Program-made: the position numbers and the translations under genes
The notes under the pieces: model-generated
Seen by the model: the letters and a program-made list of their open reading frames with translations, nothing else
The model's database searches: none
What the model was told of the DNA's origin: nothing
Shown here: positions 1-9,058 of the stretch, one piece after another
Layout: each line of letters begins with the position of its first letter
How positions within the stretch are numbered: the stretch's first letter is position 1
Source: Rhodobacter sp.
GTDB lineage: Bacteria > Pseudomonadota > Alphaproteobacteria > Rhodobacterales > Rhodobacteraceae
Reading direction: 5' to 3'
NCBI GenBank assembly: GCA_016704435.1
Contig: JADJAB010000012.1
Coordinates: forward strand, 76,585 to 140,584
DNA: 64,000 nucleotides

Positions 1-785
1 TCGGCGTCGTCCATCACCAGCATCGGGTTTTTCGAGCCCATCTCCATCTGCAGCTTGGTCATGTTCGCAATCGCGCTGGCCGCGATGCCCCGGCCAACCG
101 CGACCGAGCCGGTAAAGCTGATCGCATCGACCAGCGGGCTTTCGACCAGCCGCTGCCCGACCTCGCGGCCGGGGCCCGAGACCAGGTTGAAGAGGCCCGG
201 CGGAATGTCCTGCCGGGAGATGATCTCGGTCAGCGCCACGGCGCTGGCTGGGGTCAGGTTGGCGGGCTTCCAGACCACCGCATTGCCGAAGGCCAGCGCC
301 GGCGCGATCTTCCAGGCCGGGGTGGCGACGGGGAAATTCCACGGGCTGATGATCGCCACCACGCCGACGGGTTCACGCCGCACGTCGATCTCGATCCCCG
401 GCCGCACGCTTTCGGCCAGATCGCCATGCCCACGCAGCGCCTCGGCGGCGAAGTAGGTGAAAAACTGGCCGGCGCGGAAGACCTCGCCCTTGCCTTCTGC
501 CAAGGGCTTGCCCTCTTCGCGCGACAGCATCTGCCCGATCTCTTCGGCCCGCGCCATCAGCTCTGTCCCGATCGCCATCAGGACATCGTGGCGTTTCTGC
601 ACCCCGGCGCGCCACCAGAGCGGCTGTGCCTTCCGCGCGGCCTCCAGCGCCTCGTCCAGCTGTGCCGCGTCGGCCTGGCCGTAGCTGCCGATCATGTCGG
701 ACAGATCCGAGGGGTTGCGGTTCTCGATCCCCGCGGCGCCCGGCTGCCACCTGCCGGCGATATGGATCCCTGTGGTCGATGACAT
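1..785 (-). CDS. Aldehyde dehydrogenase, 5' part only
   Basis: NAD(P)-dependent aldehyde dehydrogenase, cut off by the left window edge after about 260 residues. It begins MSSTTGIHIAGRW at 785. It shows the family blocks of the N-terminal half: SPWNFPVA (oxyanion and cofactor-loop region), KPANLTP (adenosine-ribose contact region), NLVSGPG, and SFTGS before the nucleotide fold. The catalytic Cys and Glu regions are outside the window or at its edge. The N-terminal style resembles 2,5-dioxovalerate/alpha-ketoglutarate semialdehyde dehydrogenases, but substrate cannot be set from this piece. It is divergent from the LysR gene at 876 and so is its likely regulatory target. Confidence 0.88.
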   Translation of the reverse strand, partial: MSSTTGIHIAGRWQPGAAGIENRNPSDLSDMIGSYGQADAAQLDEALEAARKAQPLWWRAGVQKRHDVLMAIGTELMARAEEIGQMLSREEGKPLAEGKGEVFRAGQFFTYFAAEALRGHGDLAESVRPGIEIDVRREPVGVVAIISPWNFPVATPAWKIAPALAFGNAVVWKPANLTPASAVALTEIISRQDIPPGLFNLVSGPGREVGQRLVESPLVDAISFTGSVAVGRGIAASAIANMTKLQMEMGSKNPMLVMDDA

Positions 786-850
786 CGCGTTCTCTCCCCT
801 GTTGGCGCAACACTAGACGCCGGTGCTGACTTAAGGCAATCTTGAAGTGT

Positions 851-875
851 TGAACTGAATTTCAGGAAATCTGAA
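851..875. promoter_or_regulatory. Putative LysR operator with three half-sites
   Basis: Three copies of the half-site CTGAA/TTCAG are packed here: CTGAA at 855-859, TTCAG at 861-865 and CTGAA at 871-875. The last two form an inverted repeat TTCAG-N5-CTGAA that ends directly at the ATG of the LysR gene and contains its AGGA ribosome-binding sequence (864-867). It sits between the divergent LysR and aldehyde dehydrogenase genes, as expected for an autoregulatory LysR box. Assignment is inference from position and symmetry. Confidence 0.5.
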
Positions 876-1778
876 ATGAACATCAAGCTTGAGATGCTTC
901 GGGTGTTTCGCATCGTGGCCGAGCGCGGCGCCCTGGCGCTGGCGGCCGACGCGCTGGGGCGCAGCCCCTCGGCGGTGTCGATGATGCTGGCGCAGCTGGA
1001 GGCCGAGATCGGCGCGCCGCTGTTCGAGACCGACCGCAAGAACCGGCTGACCAAGCTGGGCGAGATGATCCTGGCCGAGGCGGTGCGGGCGACCGATGTC
1101 TTCGCCTCCAGCACCGAGGCGATCCGGCGGGTCACCGCCTCGATCGCCGGCACGGTGCGGGTCGCCGCGGTGCCGTCGGTGACGGTGACCCTGCTGCCCG
1201 GCGCGATCGCCGCCTTTCGCAAGTCCCGCCCCGACGTGCGGCTGGAGATCAGCGATCTCGACAGCGCCGCGGTGCGTCGCCGCATCAGAACGGACGAGGC
1301 CGATATTGGCATCGTCACCGCGGCCGCCGACGACCCGGCCGCCGAGGGCGAAGAGATCATGGCCGACCGGCTGGGCATCGCCTATCGGCTGGGCGGGCCG
1401 ATCGACCGGGCGCTGGGCGCAGGGGCCGGTCCGGGCTGGGCGCTGTTGCAGCTGGAGCCGCTGATCGCCAACCCGCTGTGCGATCTGGTGCAAAGCCCGA
1501 TGGTGGCCGCGCTGGTCGCCGGATGCACCCTTCAGGCCCGCAACACCACGGCGCTCTTGTCCTTCGTGCGCGAGGGCCTTGGCGCGACGGTGCTGCCCGA
1601 CAGCGCGTTGTCGCATTGCCCCGAGGGTCTCGGCTTTGTCAGCCCGGACGATCCGCCGGCGCGGCGCGGTTTGCGGATGATCACCAATCCCGGTCGCCGC
1701 CTGAACCCGGCCGCCGGTGAGTTCCGGTCCTTTCTGGCAAGCCATGCCCGCCGTGCCGATGCGCCGGTGTCGGACTAA
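876..1778 (+). CDS. LysR-family transcriptional regulator
   Basis: A 300-residue LysR-type regulator. The N-terminal winged helix-turn-helix lies at about residues 3-62 (ALALAADALGRSPSAVSMML is the helix-turn-helix core). An effector-binding domain with the usual periplasmic-binding-protein fold follows from about residue 90 (VRVAAVPSVTVTLLP). Length is normal for the family. The start at 876 has AGGA eight bases upstream, inside a palindromic operator. The gene is divergent from the aldehyde dehydrogenase, which it probably controls in response to an unknown metabolite. Immediately downstream lies a G/C-only tract that is probably artefactual. Confidence 0.9.
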   Translation: MNIKLEMLRVFRIVAERGALALAADALGRSPSAVSMMLAQLEAEIGAPLFETDRKNRLTKLGEMILAEAVRATDVFASSTEAIRRVTASIAGTVRVAAVPSVTVTLLPGAIAAFRKSRPDVRLEISDLDSAAVRRRIRTDEADIGIVTAAADDPAAEGEEIMADRLGIAYRLGGPIDRALGAGAGPGWALLQLEPLIANPLCDLVQSPMVAALVAGCTLQARNTTALLSFVREGLGATVLPDSALSHCPEGLGFVSPDDPPARRGLRMITNPGRRLNPAAGEFRSFLASHARRADAPVSD

Positions 1779-1805
1779 CGCTCTTCCATACGATGCGGGG
1801 GGTGA

Positions 1806-2005
1806 CGGCCCCCCCCCCCCCCCCCCCCCGCCCCCCGGCCCCCCCCCCGCCCCCGCCGGGGGGGGGCCCCCCCGGCCGGGGCGGCCGGGGCGGGCCCCCG
1901 CCGGCCCCCGGCGCCCCCCGGGCCCCCGCGGGCGCCCCCGGCGGCGGCCCCCGCGGCCCCCCCCCCGGGGCCGGCCCCCGCCCCCCCCCCCCCCCCCGCC
2001 CGCGG
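1806..2005. other. 200-base tract with no A or T (probable sequence artefact)
   Basis: Every base from 1806 to 2005 is G or C, with C runs of about 15 to 24 and blocks of G. It lies between the 3' end of the LysR gene and the degraded 3' end of the convergent permease gene. On the minus strand the permease sequence turns gradually into G runs, as failing base calls would. The next 80 bases are also distorted. A short inverted repeat, CCCGGCAAC (2017-2025) and GTTGCCGGG (2045-2053), could be the remains of a terminator. Nothing here is annotated as coding. Confidence 0.75.
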
Positions 2006-2085
2006 TTTCCGACGACCCCGGCAACCAACGGGCCCCACCCCCTTGTTGCCGGGACCCCCCAACCGCCCATCTTCCAACCCAACAA

Positions 2086-3045
2086 AAAACTCAGATAGGC
2101 GGCCGTCACGCCCAGCACGATAAGGCCATAGCAGATGCGCCGCGCCCCTTCGGGCATCTGCACGATGGTCAGAAGCGTGGTCAGCACGGTCAGGATCAGC
2201 GCGCCGATGATGGTGCCGGCATAGCCGCCGCGGCCACCGAAGATCGAGGTGCCGCCGACCACCGCCGCCGCGACCGAGGGCAGCACAAGGGGATCGACCA
2301 GCGACAGCGACGGCGCCTTGATCAGGCCGACATACAAAAGCCCGGTCACCCCGGCCAGCAGGCTGGAGGTCAGGTAAAGCACGATCATCACCTTCCAGTA
2401 GACGATCCCCGACAGCCGCGCCGCGCGTTCGTTGTCGCCCACCGCATAAAGCGCGCGGCCAAAGCCGGTGCGGGTCTGCACGAACAGGATCAGCGCCGCC
2501 ACCGGGATGAACAGCAGCAGGGCCGCGGGAAAGCCGCCGATCAGCGCGGTGCCCAGCCAGGCCAGGCCCTCGGGCACCTTGGTGCCGGTGGCGATGACGG
2601 TGCGCTGATAGACCTGCAGCACGCCCAGACCGATCAGGCTGGTGCCCAGCGTCATGATCAGGGGATGCACCCGGAACACGCCGGCGCCGATGCCGTTGGC
2701 CAGCCCGATCAGCAGGGCGGGGGCCAGGGCGATGGCGATGGTCATGGCCGGGCCGGTCCCGGGGCCCTGGGTGGCGACGACGAAAGCGCTCATCGTGGCG
2801 ACGGCGCTGACCGACAGGTCGATGCCGCCGGTCAGCATGCACAGGGTCTGGCAGCCGGCCAAGAGCGCCAGCGGGATGGCGAACTTGACCATGTTGGCCA
2901 GCCAGCGCTCGTTGACGATGCCGGGCTGCAGGATCTGCAAGACGGCGACCAGCGCCAGCAGCAGGACGATCAGCGGCACCAGCGGCCAATCCTTGAGGAA
3001 CCGGCGCAGGCGAAGGGCGGGGCCGGGGGGTGCGGTGTCGCTCAT
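2086..3045 (-). CDS. Sugar ABC transporter permease (RbsC family), 3' end unclear
   Basis: Inner-membrane permease of a carbohydrate-uptake ABC transporter (CUT2/RbsC type). It has about eight to ten hydrophobic segments, the family block LTGGIDLSVSAV near residue 71, and GGTSIFGGRGGYAGTIIGA near residue 264. The start (MSDTAPPG at 3045) overlaps the stop of the upstream permease by ATGA. Homology-like sequence runs to about residue 320 (near 2086). The reading frame then enters G-rich distorted sequence without a believable stop, so the true C-terminus is not recoverable. It is the last gene of the leftward operon and pairs with the permease at 3042-4010. Confidence 0.85.
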
Positions 3046-4010
3046 CTGCGCGCCCCCCGCATCGCCATCCAGGCGCCCAGCATGACGACGACGACCATGA
3101 TGGTGCCCTCGATGATGGTGGTGACATTCGGGTCCAGCGACAGCAGCGCCAGATCGGTGCGCACCAGCCGCAGGATGAAGACGGCGATGATCGGGCCCAG
3201 CAGCCCGCCACGCCCGCCGCCCAGCACCACGCCGCCCAGCACCACCGCGGCCACCGAGGCCATCAGATAGGGGCCGGGGATCGGCGCTCCGATGCCGGTG
3301 GCCAGCGTCAGGCTGAGGCCGCCCATCGCCGCGAAAAGTCCGCCGATGGCATAGGCCAGCACCTTGGTCCGCACCACACCGCCGCCGGACCGAAACGCCG
3401 CCAGCTCGCTGGAGCCGACGGCATAGATCGACAGGCCCAGCCGCGACCGGCGCAACGGTATCCAGACCACGCAAAGCGAGACCACCAGTACGATCAGGGC
3501 CTTGGGTATCCATTGGGTGATCGCCTCGGGCAGCGGCAGCGCAACGGTGCCGACGATCAGCCCCTTCAGCCATTCGGCAGCCCCGCCACCGGGCGCGGGC
3601 AAGACCAGCAGCGCCGCCCCCTGGAACATGAACAGCGTCGCCAGCGTCACCACGATATCGGGCACCCGCGTCAGCACGATCAGGATGCCGTTCAGCGCCC
3701 CCAGTCCGGCCCCCAGAAGCAGCACGAAGGGCACCACCCACAGCGCAGCCTCTTCACCGGTGCCGCCCATCAGCCGCGCCGCGGTGACCGAGGTCAGCGC
3801 CATGGTCGCGGCCACCGACAGGTCAATGCCGCCGCCGATCACCACAACCGCCTGCGCCGCCACCGCAAAGGCATAGGGCAGGGCAGCGCCCGCCAGCGAT
3901 GCGAAATCATCGGCGTGATAGGCCGGCTGGATCAGCTTGGTCACCACGGCCAGCGTGGCAAAGACCAAGGCCAGACTGGCGACCCAGCCATTGCGGCGCA
4001 AGAGCATCAT
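3042..4010 (-). CDS. Sugar ABC transporter permease (RbsC family)
   Basis: First of two paired CUT2 permeases in the inner membrane. The protein starts MMLLRRNGWVASLALVF, carries GGGIDLSVAATMALTS (the conserved RbsC block) near residue 60, and GGVVLGGGRGGLLGPIIA in the last third, with about eight transmembrane segments. I chose the start at 4010 because AGGGG lies seven bases upstream and because it gives an ATGA overlap with the expected end of the ATPase; an in-frame upstream start at 4043 is possible. The stop at 3042 overlaps the next permease start. The substrate is unknown and probably a sugar or polyol. Confidence 0.87.
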   Translation of the reverse strand: MMLLRRNGWVASLALVFATLAVVTKLIQPAYHADDFASLAGAALPYAFAVAAQAVVVIGGGIDLSVAATMALTSVTAARLMGGTGEEAALWVVPFVLLLGAGLGALNGILIVLTRVPDIVVTLATLFMFQGAALLVLPAPGGGAAEWLKGLIVGTVALPLPEAITQWIPKALIVLVVSLCVVWIPLRRSRLGLSIYAVGSSELAAFRSGGGVVRTKVLAYAIGGLFAAMGGLSLTLATGIGAPIPGPYLMASVAAVVLGGVVLGGGRGGLLGPIIAVFILRLVRTDLALLSLDPNVTTIIEGTIMVVVVMLGAWMAMRGARR

Positions 4011-5486
4011 GGCGCCGCCCCTGCGGTTCGCGCGCCAGGCCATAGGCGGCGCGGGTCAGCTCGCCCTGGCTGGCCGAGGCGGGGAATTCGCCGACCAGCC
4101 GGCCGCCAAAGATCACCAGCACCCGGTCGCAGACCAGCGGCACTTCGGACAGGTCCGAGGTGTAGTAGAGGATCGCCTTGCCCTGCCCGGTCAGATCGCG
4201 CATCAGCCGGTAGATCTCGTGCTTGGTGCGCACGTCGATGCCGCGGGTGGGGTCGAAGCAGAGCAGCGTCTGCGCATCCGCCGCGATCCAGCGTGCAATC
4301 GTCACCTTCTGCTGGTTGCCGCCCGACAGCCGCTGCACCTCTCCCTGTGCGCGGGTTTCGATCTGCAGCCGCTCGATCGCGGCGCTGACCTTTGCGCGTT
4401 CGCGGCCGATCGGCAGCGGTCCCCAGCGACCGATCGGCGCCGACAGCGGCAGCGCGACGTTCTCGCGGACCGAGCGTTGCATCAGCAGGGCTTCGGCGCG
4501 GTCGCCCGGCACATAGGCCAGCCCGGCGGCGATGGCATCGGCGGGGTGGCGGAAGTGGGCCTTGGTGCCGTCGACCTCGATCCCGCCGATGCTGGGGCGG
4601 CGATCGCCCGCCAGCACGTCGAAGAGTTCGTCCTGGCCCTGGCCCTCCAGCGCCACCACGCCCACCGCCTCGCCGGGGTAGAGATCAAGGCTGACATCGG
4701 CCAGCTTTCCGGCCACGCCAGGCCGCGCACCCGCAGGCGCGGCGCCTCTCCCGCGGGCCGCGCCGCCGGGGCGGCGACGGTGGCAGAGCGTTCGACCCTG
4801 CCTCCCAGCATCAGGTCGACGATGGCTTCCTCGACCCCCGGCGCGATGTCGAGAACGCCGACCGTCTCGCCGTCGCGCAACACGGTGGCGCGGTGGCAGA
4901 TCGCCTGGATCTCGGCAAAGCGGTGCGAGATGAAGATGACGGACCGCCCGGCATCGGCCTGCCGGGCGACCACCTCCAGCACCCGCTCGGTCAGGTCGGC
5001 GGGCAGGGCGGCGGTCATCTCGTCAAGGATCAGCACATCGGGTTCACGCGCCAGCGCGCGGGCCAGGTCGAGAATGCGCAAGGTGGCGAGCGGCAGGTCG
5101 CGCCCGACGGCGGAAAGGTCAAGGTTGCCGATGCCCAGATCGGCCACCAGTGCGGTAAAGGGTGCAACCGGCGTGGCGGTCAGCCGCAGCGTGTCGGCCA
5201 CCGACAGGTCGGGGGTCATCGCGGGTTCCTGATAGACCGGGACCATGCCCGCCCGGATCGCCCCCGCCGGGGAATGAATGGAAAGCGCCGCCCCGCGCAC
5301 CAGGATCTTGCCCCGGTCGGGGCGCACCGCACCGGTCAGGATCTTGATCAGCGTCGACTTGCCGGCGCCGTTTGCCCCCAACAGGGCATGCACCTCTCCC
5401 GCCCGCACCGAAAGCGAGGCGTTACGCAGGGCGGCCACCGGGCCGAAGGACTTTGCGACGCCGGTGGCGTCAAGCTGGGCTGTCAT
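4007..5486 (-). CDS. Sugar ABC transporter ATPase (RbsA type), frameshifted
   Basis: Double-domain CUT2 ATPase of about 490 residues that powers the neighbouring permeases. The first half has Walker A GANGAGKST, a degenerate signature (PLATLRILDLARAL) and Walker B DVLILDE. The second half has signature LSGGNQQK and FDPTRGIDV. The two halves are in different frames: a one-base loss near 4716-4722 splits LRVRGLA from AGKLADVSLDL. A second one-base loss near 4023-4030 probably hides a natural stop at 4007, which would restore an ATGA overlap with the permease. Both look like sequencing errors because each half is well conserved. The degenerate first signature is normal for this class. Confidence 0.82.
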
Positions 5487-5509
5487 CCGAGGGTTCTGAC
5501 CCGAAAGAA

Positions 5510-5529
5510 GGCGGGCCTTTCAGCCCGCC
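5510..5529 (-). terminator. Intercistronic hairpin (attenuator) after binding-protein gene
   Basis: Read leftward, the arms GGCGGGC and GCCCGCC pair over seven bases around a six-base loop and are followed by TTCTTTC. It sits between the binding-protein gene and the ATPase gene. Such partial terminators let the binding protein be made in excess over the membrane components. The role is inferred from structure and position. Confidence 0.6.
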
Positions 5530-5541
5530 CGCGTTGAAGGT

Positions 5542-6567
5542 TCACTCGCCAGGGCCCTTGCAGGCGATGATCTGCTCCTTGGTATAGGACGTCCAGCCTT
5601 CGATCGAGATCGACACCGGCCATTCGGGGCTGAGCGACGGGTCGGCCGCAGCTTCCAGCTGGGCCTTGCCCTCGGGCGTCGCGTTGGTCCACAGCGCCGG
5701 GTCGACCAGCACGGTCTGCGCGTCGGGCTTGGCACCGTCGAGGATCTGGATCGCCAGCGCCACGCCCGCGCCACCGATCGAGCCGGGGTTGGTCACCGCC
5801 GCCCCGGTCAGGCCCTCGACGTTGATCAGCTGGCCGACGAAGCCCGCGTTGTCGGCGCCCACCACGGGCACCATCGGCGCGCCGCTTTCGACCAAAGCGT
5901 CGACGATCACGTTGTCGATGCCGCTGGTCCAGACGCCATCGAAAGGAATGCCGGTGGCGATGTAGTCCAGGATCTGCTGCTTGCCCTGATCCTGCTGCCA
6001 GCCGGTAAAGGTCTCCTGCGCCACGGTCACGTCGGGAAACTCGGCCAGCGCGCGCTTGAAGCCCGCGTCGCGGTCGCTGTCGGCCGATGCGCCCGCAGCA
6101 CCGCGCATGTAGACCACGCTGCCCTTGCCGCCGATCTGCTCGAACAGCCACTTGGCGCCGAGATAGGCGTATTCCTCCTGGTTGTTCGAGATCACATAGG
6201 CCGAAGGCTCGGTCACGCCCTGGTCGACGGCGATCACGACGATGCCCTTGTCGGTGGCCTCCTTCAGCGCGGCATTGATGCCCGAGGGGTCAGCGGGGTT
6301 GACGACGATGGCATCGACACCGGCCTGGATCAGGTTGCGGATATCCTCAAGCTGACCTGCCGCATCGGTGTTGCGATGCGCGATGTTCAGGCTTTCGACC
6401 TTGCCCGAGGCCAGCGCCTCGGCCTTCATCGCGCAGACCATTTCCTCGCGCCAGCCGTTGCCTTGCACGGTGTTCGACACGCCGATCTTGTAGCCTTCGG
6501 CTGCCGCCATGGCCGACGAGGCAAGAAGCCCCGCGACGGCCAGGGATAGTGCTGATTTCAGTTTCAT
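5542..6567 (-). CDS. Sugar ABC transporter periplasmic binding protein (RbsB family)
   Basis: Periplasmic type I solute-binding protein of 341 residues that delivers a sugar-like ligand to the permeases at 2.1-4.0 kb. It has a Sec signal peptide (about residues 1-22, ending ASSAMA), then the family opening YKIGVSNTVQGNGWREEM and the ligand-pocket segments VVNPADPSGIN, VIAVDQGV and VVGADNAG. The start at 6567 gives a proper signal peptide. An in-frame start 18 bases upstream would mask it, and GGAGGAG lies upstream. It is followed by an attenuator-like hairpin, and it is preceded by the epimerase gene 48 bases away, in one operon. Confidence 0.9.
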   Translation of the reverse strand: MKLKSALSLAVAGLLASSAMAAAEGYKIGVSNTVQGNGWREEMVCAMKAEALASGKVESLNIAHRNTDAAGQLEDIRNLIQAGVDAIVVNPADPSGINAALKEATDKGIVVIAVDQGVTEPSAYVISNNQEEYAYLGAKWLFEQIGGKGSVVYMRGAAGASADSDRDAGFKRALAEFPDVTVAQETFTGWQQDQGKQQILDYIATGIPFDGVWTSGIDNVIVDALVESGAPMVPVVGADNAGFVGQLINVEGLTGAAVTNPGSIGGAGVALAIQILDGAKPDAQTVLVDPALWTNATPEGKAQLEAAADPSLSPEWPVSISIEGWTSYTKEQIIACKGPGE

Positions 6568-6615
6568 TTCCAGTATCTCCTCCACTGTTGCCGGACTTTT
6601 CGTCCGTTCTTCACG

Positions 6616-7530
6616 TCAATGAATGTATGGGGCCAACACATCACGGGCCAGCAGAAAACCGCGCTTCACCGCCTCTTCGCTGCCTTCGAACCGGCGGTCT
6701 TCATGTTCGATGATGACCGGCCCGTCATAGCCCACCCGGTAAAGCCCCGAGAAGAAGCGGCCCCAGTCGACTTCGCCCAGGCCGGGCATCCGCGGGATCT
6801 GCCAGCCCATGCCCATCGACAGGATGCCGCGGTCGTAAAGCCCGTCGCGGTCGATCATCAGGTCCTTGGCGTGGACATGGCGGAAATGCGGGCCGAATTC
6901 GCGGATGAAGCGGTCCATGTCGATCATCTGCAGGATCAGGTGCGAGGGGTCGAAGTTCATCCCCACAGCCCCGTCCCATTCCTCCAGGATGCGGCGCCAG
7001 ATGCGCGGGGAGTAGGCGATGTTGTGGCCGCCCGGCCATTCGTCATGGCTGAAGATCATCGGGCAGTTCTCGAACGCCAGCTTCACGCCGGCATCGGTGG
7101 CATGGCGGATGATGTCGGGCCAGACCTGTTGCGCCTCGGCCCAGTTGTCATCGAGATGGTGTGCCGCGTTGCCGCCGCAAAAGGTGTTGACCAGCCCGAC
7201 CCCCATCGCCCCCGCCGCGGTGATCACCTTCTTCAGGTGCTGGGTGACTTCGGCGCGGTGGGCCGGGTCAGGGTGCAAGGGGTTGGGGTAGTAGCCGAGG
7301 GCCGAGACCGAGATGCCCTTTTCTTTCAACGCCGCCAGCATCTCCTTGCCCTGCGCCGCCGAGACCGAGGCCACGTCGATATGACAGGTGCCGGCATAGC
7401 GCCGGGTCGCGCCGCTGGCCTTGGGCCAGCAGGCCACTTCCAGCGCCTGAAAACCCTGCGCGGCGGCCCAGTCGGCCACTTCGGTCAGGTTGCGCGCCTC
7501 GAACGGTGCGGTCAGAAGCCCCAGTTGCAT
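6616..7530 (-). CDS. Sugar phosphate isomerase/epimerase, TIM barrel
   Basis: Cytoplasmic xylose-isomerase-like TIM-barrel protein (AP endonuclease family 2) of 304 residues. Metal-site residues expected of the family are visible: Glu in AFENCPMIF, Asp/His in NFDPSHL, His in HVHAKD and Glu in VIIEHED at the last strand. It sits between the mannitol-dehydrogenase-family gene and the binding-protein gene, and together with the two Gfo/Idh enzymes it suggests epimerisation or isomerisation of an oxidised sugar or cyclitol. Substrate cannot be fixed from sequence; the family also includes inosose dehydratases and 3-ketosugar epimerases. Confidence 0.85.
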   Translation of the reverse strand: MQLGLLTAPFEARNLTEVADWAAAQGFQALEVACWPKASGATRRYAGTCHIDVASVSAAQGKEMLAALKEKGISVSALGYYPNPLHPDPAHRAEVTQHLKKVITAAGAMGVGLVNTFCGGNAAHHLDDNWAEAQQVWPDIIRHATDAGVKLAFENCPMIFSHDEWPGGHNIAYSPRIWRRILEEWDGAVGMNFDPSHLILQMIDMDRFIREFGPHFRHVHAKDLMIDRDGLYDRGILSMGMGWQIPRMPGLGEVDWGRFFSGLYRVGYDGPVIIEHEDRRFEGSEEAVKRGFLLARDVLAPYIH

Positions 7531-7558
7531 GTCGTCCTGTCCTTTCTCGTCGCTTCAT

Positions 7559-9058
7559 TCATGGCAGGGCCGCCGCCGTGCCGCAACGGCTTGCCAGATA
7601 GCCGCGCGGGTCCGGCCCCAGCAGGCCCGCCAGCGCCGTTGCCACCTCGGTCCTGAAGGCCGGGGTCTGCGCAAGTTCGGCCGGGAAGATCGCCGCCAGC
7701 CCCGAGATTGCCCTGACCAGTGCCGGCGGGTCGTTGCCCAGGCGGTCAGCAATCGCCGCGACGTCAGCGGCGATCGGGTCGTCGGGCGTCCATGGCGCGC
7801 CAAAGCGCCAGGCGCCGCGGATCAGATAGGCCATGCAGCCTGCGACTGCGACCGACAGCAGGCCGACCGGCTGGCCCCGGCGCAGCCGCTCGGCCATCGG
7901 CGCCAGCAGGCGCTGGACGATCTTTTGCGAGGCATCGGTGGCGATCTGGTGGTTGCGGTGGCGGATGGCGCGGTTGCGCAGCCGGTCCAGGCTTTGCCCG
8001 ACATAGGCCTGCGCGTCGAGGCCGGGAACCGGGGGCAGGGTGGGCAAGGTCTCTTCGACCAGCATCCGGCTGACGAAGGCGGCCAGCACCGGGTCCTCGA
8101 TGTCGTCGAAGGTATGGTCCAGCCCGCAAAGCGCACCCAGCGCGGCCAGCGTGGTCTGGGCGCCGTTCAGAACCCGCATCTTCAACAGCTCATGGGGGGC
8201 CACATCGGCCACCAGCTGCACCCCGACGCTTGCCAGGTCGGGCATCGGCCCGGCGAAGCCGTCTTCGATCACCCAATGGCGGAACGGCTCGCAGACCACG
8301 GCGGCGGCGTCGGTGTAGCCGTAAAGGGTGGCCAGCCGGTCGCGGTCGGCGTCCGACACGGCGGGGGCGATACGGTCGACCATGCTGTGCGGGAAGGCGA
8401 CGTTCGCCTCGATCCAGCGCGCCAGCGCTTCGTCGCGCCGTGCGGCGAGGTCGGTGACCACGCCGCGCAGGATGCGGCCGTTGGCGGGGATGTTGTCACA
8501 GCTGGCCAGCGTCAGCGGCGGCGCGCCGGCGGCGCGGCGCATCTCCAGCGCGCGGACCAGCACGCCGGGCAGGCTGCGCGGCGCCTCGGGGGCGGCCAGA
8601 TCGGCGCGGATCGCGGGGTGATCGTGGTCCAGCGCGCCCGTCGCGGGGCGGTGGCAGTAGCCTTTTTCGGTCACCGTCAGGGTGACCAGCCGGATCGCCG
8701 GATCGGCCAGCACCTGCAACGCAGGGGCGGGGCCGGACTGGCTGTCCACCACCTTCAGGATGCTGCCCATCACCCGCGCCGCCACCCGGTCGCCGTCCAG
8801 CGCCATCCGGGTGTAAAGCCCGCCCTGCGCGCCCAGCGTATCGGCCAGCGCCGGAGGCCGCAGGTTGATGCCGGTGATCCCCCAGGGGCCGGGCTGCAGC
8901 GCCAGCAGATCGTCGATGTATTCGGCCTGATGGCAGCGGTGAAACGCCCCCACGCCGATATGCGCGATGCCCGAGACCATGCCCGCGCGGTCATGGCCTG
9001 GCCGCGCGACTGCGGGCGGCAACCGGTCCAGCATGCCGGGGGCAAGCCGCGGCGTCAT
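7559..9058 (-). CDS. Mannitol dehydrogenase family oxidoreductase
   Basis: Long-chain polyol/uronate dehydrogenase (mannitol 2-dehydrogenase, fructuronate or tagaturonate reductase family), about 499 residues, NAD(P)-dependent. The N-terminal nucleotide fold begins IAHIGVGAFHRCHQAEY. The family block SCDNIPANGRILRGVV follows near residue 180, with MVDRIAP and the catalytic Lys-Asn block KMRVLNGAQT after it. Family members usually have His where Gln stands in NGAQT, so substrate or activity may differ. The start at 9058 overlaps the preceding dehydrogenase stop by ATGA. It probably interconverts a keto-sugar and a polyol or aldonate taken up by the operon's transporter. Confidence 0.87.
   Translation of the reverse strand: MTPRLAPGMLDRLPPAVARPGHDRAGMVSGIAHIGVGAFHRCHQAEYIDDLLALQPGPWGITGINLRPPALADTLGAQGGLYTRMALDGDRVAARVMGSILKVVDSQSGPAPALQVLADPAIRLVTLTVTEKGYCHRPATGALDHDHPAIRADLAAPEAPRSLPGVLVRALEMRRAAGAPPLTLASCDNIPANGRILRGVVTDLAARRDEALARWIEANVAFPHSMVDRIAPAVSDADRDRLATLYGYTDAAAVVCEPFRHWVIEDGFAGPMPDLASVGVQLVADVAPHELLKMRVLNGAQTTLAALGALCGLDHTFDDIEDPVLAAFVSRMLVEETLPTLPPVPGLDAQAYVGQSLDRLRNRAIRHRNHQIATDASQKIVQRLLAPMAERLRRGQPVGLLSVAVAGCMAYLIRGAWRFGAPWTPDDPIAADVAAIADRLGNDPPALVRAISGLAAIFPAELAQTPAFRTEVATALAGLLGPDPRGYLASRCGTAAALP

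Noticed and set aside
1778..1787. Ten-base match ACGCTCTTCC to the end of a common Illumina adapter, next to the G/C-only tract
   Set aside because: It overlaps the LysR stop codon, is only ten bases, and does not continue into the adapter, so chance is sufficient. Noted only because the adjacent sequence is suspect.
1717..3270. Long plus-strand open frame of 517 codons over the permease genes
   Set aside because: It is composed of Pro, Arg, Gln and Asp-rich sequence typical of the antisense of GC-rich genes and crosses the artefactual tract.
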